From Ceraceosorus guamensis (lineage: Eukaryota; Basidiomycota; Exobasidiomycetes; Ceraceosorales; Ceraceosoraceae), in assembly GCF_003144195.1 (NCBI RefSeq), contig NW_020290015.1, positions 186,001 to 250,000 of the forward strand: a stretch of DNA of 64,000 nt. The letters are read 5' to 3'. The notes beneath the pieces are model-generated. The model saw nothing but the letters and a program-made list of their open reading frames with translations, did no database searches and was not told where the DNA came from. The stretch's first letter is position 1. Each line of letters begins with the position of its first letter. The translations under genes and the position numbers were made by a program. Below are positions 57,201 through 64,000 of the stretch, piece by piece.

Positions 57201-58442
57201 CGACAATGTTGAGGTCGCGCACACGAGCTGGCTTGCCTGCGTCCTGTTCCGCTTCCTCCTCTTCCCGATCATTGGGTGCCAGAAAAGCTGCCCTTGGAGG
57301 TACGCGGATGCTGACATCGCCCTGGCCCACCTCGCTCTCGAGGCGCTGGGCGTTGGCGTTGCGAGCACCTGCAATGAAGGGATACAGGATGTGGTCGATG
57401 TTCGAGAGACGCTGCGTCGTGCGGCTTGTACGTTCAGCGACGAGCGCTTGGATTTGCTTGACCGCAGAGCGCGCATTGATCTCGTCTCCATCGATCGTCA
57501 CTGTGATTTGTGGCTCTGCGTCGTAGTCGATCTCGCCATTGGCGGCAGCACTCGGGGCGTGAGCAGCAGCGCCAGGATCACCTTCCTCCGCTTTTGGAAT
57601 ATTGATGCGCACGCCAGTAGAGTCCGTGATTGACTTGAGATTCTTGCCTTTAGCCCCAATGACGAAAGCTCGTAGAGACGATGGGATCAGTACCGTAAGA
57701 GAGACCTGTGGAGGATGGGGAAGCGTTGAAGATCAACCTGCCAGTGTTGTTGCTGTTCAGACCAAGAACCCTCACTCACGTTCTTCGCGAGCCCTACAGT
57801 GAGCTCTTTGCGAGCCGCTTTGACCTCCTTTTCGTTGTTGCCCTTGATGACGAAAGTGGTGGTGCCGGTCTTGCGGGTGGAGCTGGCTTCGATCTTGATG
57901 CTCTTGTACTTGGATTGGATGCGCGTCATCGTGTGACCCAGCTTGGCATTATCAGCGGGAGTGGGCACAACGAAGCTTTCCTGAGCCTTTGGGCGAGAGA
58001 CGGCCGGCACACTGCGGCCAGGCGAAGCACCGGCAGCAGCCGACATTGGCAGGCGTGCGCCCCATTGGCCTTTGGCTGCGGCGGGTGCTCCTCCGAGCGA
58101 TGGGAAAGCAGCCTGAGAGTCGAAGTCTGGCTGCGACTGTGCCGATGGTTGCATAGGGTGAGGCTTGCTAGGAGCGGCAGCAGAGGCCGCGGTCTTGGGT
58201 GCAGGGAATGGATCTTCCGAGAGGGAAGGAAAGGGGTCCTGAGTCAGATTGGTGCTTGCGCCAGAAGGCTGTCCTGAGTGTGCGGGGGCGCCACCCGCAG
58301 ATGCAGACCCATGCGAATTGGTATTTCCATTGAGATGAGCCGTATTTCCGTTTGCCGTGTTCGAAGAGTCGACGATTGAACCAGGAGTTGCTGCCTGCTG
58401 CTGCTGAGCATGCAGAGCTCGAAGTTCAGCTGCCGATACCAT
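54290..58442 (-). CDS. SCP160: Vigilin / Scp160-type multi-KH RNA-binding protein, 1336 aa
   Basis: A polysome- and ER-associated RNA-binding protein, by family. Exons (minus): 58442-57780, 57705-55581, 55512-54290; introns of 74 and 68 nt. The N-terminal ~170 residues are Gln/Ser/Pro-rich, with DPFPSLSEDPFP and FPSLGG motifs. Then a tandem array of KH domains runs to the end. Good GxxG loops: VIGAKGKN, IIGKNGSG, LVGPNGTT, LVGKGGAA, IIGQGGKY, IMGKGGST, LLGAGGQN, LIGRQGSA. Degenerate copies lack the loop (RLLVGDAAQD, FIAGARNANAQ, SKLFIQFSRS). This gives roughly 11-13 KH units. Intron 2 cuts the GKGGSTVN-K-LRDDTGAQI helix in phase 1. Length and array fit Scp160/vigilin; no other domain is seen. 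Long frames on the opposite strand are shadows. Confidence 0.95.
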
Positions 58443-59275
58443 GGTGCGGGTGGAGTGGACCAGTTACTACAAGGCGGGGGAGTTGCGACGACACAATGAC
58501 TGCTTGTTGATGTAAGTACAGCAGCGTCAAGGTTATGTGAGCGGTGGATGCCTGGAGCAGAGAAGGTAGGTGTCGATCACGAACAGGATGGCTTCACCCC
58601 GGCCAAGTAAAGACTCGTGACTGTGACTGCAGCAGGCGCTCTTTCTCGCTGGCTGCTACGCATGCATGGCGTCGTGGACTGGATGCTTTAATTGCGCTAC
58701 AGAAGACGTGCTCGGCGCCCGCGTGCTGCACCGCGCGGGTGTGTGCTGGATCCATGCATGCATGCACATGGCGCACGTCCACGTCGACACGAATCTGGAA
58801 CTTTTGCGCGCGTGGCGCACACCAACAACAACTCATCATCAGCCACATCATTTGACAGCTCCATATACAAGGAGCATGCGGCAAGATTTACGCCCGGGAC
58901 TTCAAGCAACAGTCTGAGTGTGAGCTTCGAGGACACTGAAACAGCAGCTTCGTGACAGCGTGACATTGTTCGTGGATATGGCAAAGCTCCCATGTCGTGA
59001 GTGGGATCGATTAATGGTCGAATGTGTGCACGGTTCCTTCTTTCACGCGGTCGATCGCACGGGCAGTCGTCGATATTCAAATGTCTTTTCACATTGACTG
59101 ATTTGTGCTTTACGATTAAGAGGCTATGCAACAGAAGACTGCGCTGAAAGAGCTTTTGCAAATTTTTGAAAGAGTGGATGAGGCCATTTCGAAAGGCGCG
59201 TGACATTGTGAACTGCACTCGAAAGCTCATTGGTGCCCAAGCGATCGCGCTGGTGTACTTTGCGTGCGTGCGGAA
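58443..59275. other. Vigilin promoter region
   Basis: No gene is seen. The region contains an ACTCGTGACTGTGACTG stretch near 58614 and TGCATGC palindromes near 58660 and 58755. The calnexin gene ends at its far side. Confidence 0.6.
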
Positions 59276-61376
59276 TTACTCATCCTCTACCGTCGCCTTT
59301 GTTGAGCGCTTTTTGACGTCGGACGCGTCAGCGACGGCAGTGGATTTGGCCTTTGGCTCATCCACCTTTTTGCCCTTCGAGGCAGTCGATGCCTTTTTGG
59401 CAGGTGCTTTGGCAGCTCCACCACCACCAAGCAGACCGCCGAGCAAGCCAATGAAAGCGAGACCACCAGCGATAGCCGCTCCGATGCCACCCGCGACATC
59501 TGGCTGGGCTTTAATGGCGCCGACGGGGTCTTGGCGCGCAGCTGCGATAAAGTCTTCGAGTTTCTCGCGTACCTGCGCAACGACACCAGGTCCACTAGCA
59601 GCCTTGCTAGCCTTCTCCTCTTCCTCCTTCTTGGCAGCTTCCTCCTTCTCCTCCAACCCTTGCTCAACTTTCAGCTTCTTCGCCCAAGATTCTTCTGCAA
59701 GGGTCTTGGCGTCCTCTACGCTGTGTCCGACGTAGATGTTGTCGAAGAGAATGTTCTCATCCATGGTCCAGATCTCGTACCCAACGGCAGCGATACTTGT
59801 GAAATGAGAAGGCTCGAGATCCTCAAAGAACTTGGGGTTGGGGATCTTTGCCGGCTTCCACTCGCCCTTGTACGCGGGATTGTCGATGAGAGGCGCGTTC
59901 CACGGGCCTTTGAAGTCAGGGTTGCTCTTTGATGGCCTGATCCAAGGGCCACAGCCGGGCGCCGCTGTGCACTTGGGGTTGGGTACCAGTGCAGCCGTCC
60001 ATTCGCCGTCTTCCTCGTCGTCCCACTCCTCTGGCTTTTTAGCATCGGGATCCGGCACAACTGCGGGCTCGTCATCCAGCCAGCCTTCCGGCTTCACAGC
60101 GTCCTCATCGGGAATAGCAGCTGGGGCCTGCAATCGACAGCCGGCTCGTCATGAGCTTGGTATGCCTCAAGCGTTGGGACGTGTACACTCACATCTTCGT
60201 CCCAATCATCCGGTTTCTTGGCATCAGGGTCAACGATCTTGGGAGTGTCGACCCAGTCAGCCGGCTTCTTGTCCTCGGGGTCATCTGCAGCGAGAGGAGC
60301 AGCAGACAGTCAGAGTTGTCCCGCAAATACTGAGCTCGCACGAGAAAAGCTCACCGATCTCTTTTGGTGGGTTGACAGGAGGCTCAAAGTCCTCCAGCAA
60401 GCTACCCTTCTTCTTAGACTCGTTGTTGATCAGGATCTCGTAGGTTTGATCAGGGCTTGGCGCAGACATGTCGGTGTTAGCATAACGTGCAAGACCGAGA
60501 TGCTGCCCTACTCACTTGACAATAAGGGTGTAAAGTGCGCTGGTTTTGGCAAGCTTAGGATAAGGAGGATTAGCGAGGTGCTTCTCCTCCAGCTCTCCAG
60601 TCTTTGGATTTTTGTGTCTGAAGATGAAGTGCACTTTGTTCGTGGAGCCGCACTGGAGTGGAAGAGGGAGAGTAGTGACGCATCAGCATGACCATGCGCT
60701 GAGCTCTTGCCCTGTCAGCCGTCGATCAGCAGAGCTCACCTTGTCAGGGCCGAACATGATCGTATATCTGCGGTCGTACAAATGACAGGTGGGCGGACTT
60801 TGAGCCAGTGCGTCTTGCCTCTACCTCTGCGCCTGGTGAAGGACTCACGGCGTCTTGTCGCTGAACTCTTTCGCTTGGATGCCTTCAGGACTTTCGCTGA
60901 GGAGCTTCATGTACGCTCCACCGCAAGTAAGACCATTCTGGAGCTTGGTCTCGTACTGCACCACGAATGGCTTGCCCTCCTTCATCGCCTTTTTGACATC
61001 GACAGGTGCAGGAAATTGGGCAGAGATGGCGTGCTGCGCTGCCTTGGACTTGGCAACCAGCCCAGCGTCTCCCTCGAGACCTGGAAACACCGTCGGCTCC
61101 TCGACGCTCCATTCACCAGAGTAGGCAAACACTTCACCTCCTGACTGCTCCTTGGTGGATGCAGAGGGGGACCATCGCTCGGACCAGTCTCCAGCGAATT
61201 GCTCTAGGAAGGGCGCCTTGATGGAAGTGGGCTGTGATGCGAGCAGAACTCGCCTGAGCGAGGGCGCCTTTGTAGCGGACAGGAGAGCGACTCACGACAA
61301 AAGCTGGACGCTCTGCCTCCACAGCAGAGGCAGCCACGAGGACTGCACCGATGGCGAGTGCTGCGTGCGACTTCAT
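59276..61376 (-). CDS. CNX1: Calnexin, 557 aa
   Basis: ER lectin-type chaperone for N-glycoproteins. Seven exons (minus): 61376-61296, 61231-60849, 60767-60740, 60652-60516, 60455-60355, 60284-60193, 60127-59276. Exon 1 is the signal peptide ([21 protein letters not shown]). The lectin domain holds [36 protein letters not shown] and [13 protein letters not shown]. The P-domain has four acidic motif-1 copies (for example [13 protein letters not shown]) and following motif-2 copies ([17 protein letters not shown]). A Gly/Ala/Leu-rich membrane segment lies at about 484-508, leaving a ~50-residue Lys-rich cytosolic tail ending VEDE. The membrane segment and the lack of HDEL distinguish it from calreticulin. 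Exon 3 is 28 nt. Introns are short (59-87 nt). Confidence 0.95.
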
Positions 61377-62617
61377 GGTGGTGCGATTGAGTCGCCTTTT
61401 CTTGCTTGCTTGCGTGATAGAGAGCTTGAGCAGCGAGCGTGGGGCCAAGTGTGCGGTCTGGGAGATGGGATGGTAGTTGTGCTGCGAGAGTGTGGCTTCA
61501 GCGTCTCGCAGAGCTTTCGGATATCCGGTGATTGCTGGACATTATAATGACGAATGAGACAACATGCACCTCGAGCCTCGCCTCGCCTTCATTTGACTCA
61601 CACACTCACGACTCACGACTCCAAGCTCTAACCACGCGTGCATGGTCCTCGTCGCTCACGCCATCGTCGCGCCCAGCCATGCGTGCATGCAGCCACGCAC
61701 GCTTCGGCATCCTTCTTGTGCTAAGAGCGCGTGGAGCGCTAGCAGCAGCTGCATGCACGAGCCTTATTTTGGTCGCAGTGCCACGTCGGCAAGCGTCTCG
61801 TGAGTTGCTCGGCCGATAAAAAGCAAAGAGCTGAACACGTGACCCGCATGCTCGGTCTGCCGAACGCAGGCGCCGTGAGTCAGAACTCACGACTTGACTT
61901 ATCATGGCAAGCAAGAGCACTCCACCAGACTCACACTCAAGACTTGCACTTCTCTTCAGGCTCTCAGCCTGCATGGCTGGCCCATCAGAGCTTGACATGT
62001 GGCACAAAGGCTCATCATTCATAGGACTGACTGATTTGAGTGGGCACCACTGTTTGCACGCAATGCACCGCTACATCCTGATGAATATGCTGCGACCACG
62101 CACGCATCTGTTGCAAGCTCCGCGCCTGCTGGACCGCTTTGAGGGAGGGAGATTCGTGATTCCCTCTTCTTTCCAGGAGTTTGGCTTGGATTTGCGTCGC
62201 CTTCTTGCGCATGCGTGCGAATCTCGAGCTTGTCTCCTCGCTTCCGCTTCTCCTCCCTTGTTGCAGGCGATGACCGGTCGATCCGTCGGGCACGTCCCTT
62301 TGGACGTCGGCTGCTGGGCGAAGCTTGTCTTGTTCTCTGGCATCGCTCACGATGACGCGGATGAGTACGACTTTTGAGCATCGCGAGCGAATGGATGAAC
62401 CATGGATTGAGTGAGCCGAACACCAGAGCTCCCACGGCCCCGCCGCTGCGACCGTCACGACCGCTCCCGCAGATGACTCCCATCGTGCAGCCTACCGCTC
62501 GCAGGAGCGATGATGATGATGAAGGGCAGTCTCACGCATATACCGTACCACCGACGCATGCCACACGCGTTTGCGCGCCCGCGAATCGGCGCACGTGAGC
62601 GGCGCGCAGCGGGGCTT

Positions 62618-62653
<36 letters not shown>

Positions 62654-63130
62654 CAAAAGGTCGAGCCCCTGGATGGCGCGCTCGCAAGCACCGCACCCAC
62701 AGGACCTGCAACGCAAGTCGAGCGGCCAATCGGGATCGAGGCGCGCGCCCATGATCGAGGTTCATTCACAACTCGTATCTCCAAGCTCCCACACGGCCGC
62801 CACCTTGACTGGAGCGTCCTCGACGTCCAACACCCTCGCTTCTTAATCGCAGACGTTGTGCGAGCCTTGTGCGCGCCCACCGATTGTCACGTAGCGTGCC
62901 GCACATCGGCTCCTCTGCCCGAGACACCGCTAGCAAGCGGCCGCTGGTACCTCAGCGCATCCAAGGTCGCACTTGCATTCCCTATCCAGGGTAGGCGTCT
63001 CTCTCCGCGCTCCTTCCCGCCAAGCCAAGCGGCTTTTTGTAGTCTGCTTGCGCTCCGACCAAACGCTTTGCGACGCCGAGCGAGCGTCCAGTTGCGCATC
63101 TCCATCACACCACCGGCCTAAAGTTGTGCG
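61377..63130. other. Divergent intergenic region, calnexin / VAC8
   Basis: No supported gene is seen in these 1.75 kb. Contents: an ACTCACGACTCACGACT tandem at about 61603-61619, ACTCACGACT near 61885, TGCGTGCATGCAGCC stretches near 61680, GATTCGTGATTC near 62151, and an 11-unit CAG tract. A 203-aa frame across the CAG tract is judged spurious. Confidence 0.55.
62619..62651. repeat. CAG trinucleotide tract, 11 units
   Basis: Eleven uninterrupted CAG units, the longest such tract in the window, about 480 bp upstream of the VAC8 start codon. Confidence 0.95.
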
Positions 63131-64000
63131 ATGGGAAACATCCTCTGTGGCTGTTGTAAGTGCTCGCTGTCGTAGACCACAGCACTCGTGATGCGCGCTG
63201 CGGGTACGTAGCTGAAACGAGTGGCGCCTTCGCCTTTGCTCCATAGGCGGTCGCTCGCGCAACGCTCAGTACGAGCCACTGCTGCTCGACAATGAGCGCG
63301 ACGCTGTGGCCGACTTGTTGCAATATCTCGAGAGTAAGTGGGGGCGTCAACATGAAGCTCGTCCTAGCATGCAATCTGAGACAGTCCCACGTTTTCGCTA
63401 CCCGCCCACGAGCAGATAGGGCAGAGACAGACTTTTTCACAGGCGACCCTCTTAGGTCTCTTTCCACCCTTTCATTCAGCGACAATGTCGACCTTCAGCG
63501 CAGCGCAGCCCTAGCGTTTGCGGAAATTACGGAAAAGGAGGTGCGAGAGGTGGGCAGGGATACGCTGGAGCCTATCATGTTCTTGCTGCAGAGCCATGAT
63601 GTTGAGGTTCAGCGCGCTGCCAGTGCAGCGCTTGGCAACTTGGCCGTGAACTGTGAGTGGTCACGATAGGCAAGAAAGGGGTGCGGCGGGCGCTCGGCCA
63701 ACGCGCTATTCGGTACGCGTCCTTTGCACGACATTGACCGACTCATCTCGCCCTACAGCCGAGAACAAGCTTCTCATTGTCAAGCTTGGCGGTCTCGAGC
63801 CTCTGATCCGCCAAATGCTCAGCCCGAACGTCGAGGTTCAGTGCAACGCAGTCGGATGCATCACCAACCTGGCAACTCACGGTGCGTCGGACGCCCAGAG
63901 CGCGCTCGATTGACCAAGTCACTGACAGAGCTGTCTTTCTGCAGACGAGAACAAGACCAAGATTGCAAAATCCGGCGCGTTGGTTCCGCTCACCCGCTTG
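63131..64000 (+). CDS. VAC8: Vacuolar armadillo-repeat protein Vac8, 5' part (runs off the window)
   Basis: Lipid-anchored ARM-repeat adaptor on the vacuole membrane, used in vacuole inheritance, fusion and autophagy in yeast. Exons seen: 63131-63155, 63247-63333, 63416-63652, 63759-63881, 63945->64000. Exon 1 (25 nt) encodes MGNILCGC, giving Gly2 for myristoylation and Cys6, Cys8 and Cys9 for palmitoylation. Exon 2 continues as [28 protein letters not shown]. Exons 3-5 hold the first ARM repeats: [62 protein letters not shown] and [19 protein letters not shown]. All junctions are GT-AG and phase 1. The 3' end lies beyond the window, so most ARM repeats are missing here. Confidence 0.95.

Noticed and set aside
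62510-63121. 203-aa plus-strand frame with a poly-Ala run
   Set aside because: Openness is caused by the CAG tract; no domain and poor composition outside the tract.
1-64000. Transposons, retroelements or virus-derived elements
   Set aside because: No reverse transcriptase, integrase, transposase, capsid-type or long terminal repeat signal was recognised in any frame I read.

Overview
The window is nuclear DNA of a fungus, almost certainly a basidiomycete and most likely from the Ustilaginomycotina (smut lineage). I base this on short GT-AG introns (about 60-240 nt, donors mostly GTGAGT/GTGAGC), GC-rich codon use, Ser/Pro/Gln-rich N-terminal extensions, and a set of typical fungal proteins: ERT1, a Bqt4-like APSES protein, VAC8, Sde2, an Scp160-type vigilin and calnexin. 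The placement below phylum is inference. I recognise no transposon, retroelement, virus-like element, CRISPR array, rRNA or tRNA. There is one 25-N assembly gap at 20438-20462.

Layout. 1-15 kb: a 1325-aa RhoGAP protein, a 7.9-kb stretch without a convincing gene, then a homeobox transcription factor. 16.9-20.2 kb: the gluconeogenesis activator ERT1 in five exons. 20.4-24.2 kb: the gap, a DUF262 (GmrSD-like) protein on the minus strand and a 2.3-kb divergent intergenic region. 24.2-29.5 kb: a LisH/WD40 protein (+) converging on a three-LIM, paxillin-like protein (-). 30.4-36.3 kb: a Bqt4-like inner nuclear membrane protein (-), mitochondrial tyrosyl-tRNA synthetase (+) and an unrecognised 427-aa protein (-). 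38.2-39.9 kb: a secreted serine carboxypeptidase (-). 43.2-48.3 kb: an unrecognised helical protein (-) and, divergently, decapping enzyme DCP2 (+). 48.7-51.7 kb: Sde2 (-) and the GTPase GPN3 (+), divergent. 52.3-61.4 kb: ribosomal stalk protein P0, a multi-KH vigilin and calnexin, all minus. 63.1 kb to the end: the first five exons of VAC8 (+), cut by the window edge.

The genes are mostly unlinked housekeeping functions; there is no operon-like or biosynthetic cluster. Loose themes are mRNA fate and translation (DCP2, vigilin, P0, Sde2, MSY1, GPN3 for RNA polymerase assembly), nuclear organisation (Bqt4-like), cell polarity (RhoGAP, LIM) and carbon-source control (ERT1). Exon coordinates were worked out by joining reading frames across GT-AG junctions and checking codon phase. 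They are sequence-based predictions without transcript support.

The most interesting structures are in gene architecture. The P0 gene appears to place its conserved tail MGFGLFD in a 21-nt microexon, with the stop codon alone in the last exon. The WD40 gene has a 24-nt microexon and calnexin a 28-nt one. DCP2 has a GC-AG intron and about seven Leu-rich motifs in its tail. Two genes have stop-free introns whose length is a multiple of three. VAC8 puts its lipidation signal in a 25-nt first exon. Intergenic DNA carries two recurring short motif families (TTCACGATT-like and TGCATGCATGGCTGC-like) that the genes do not explain.
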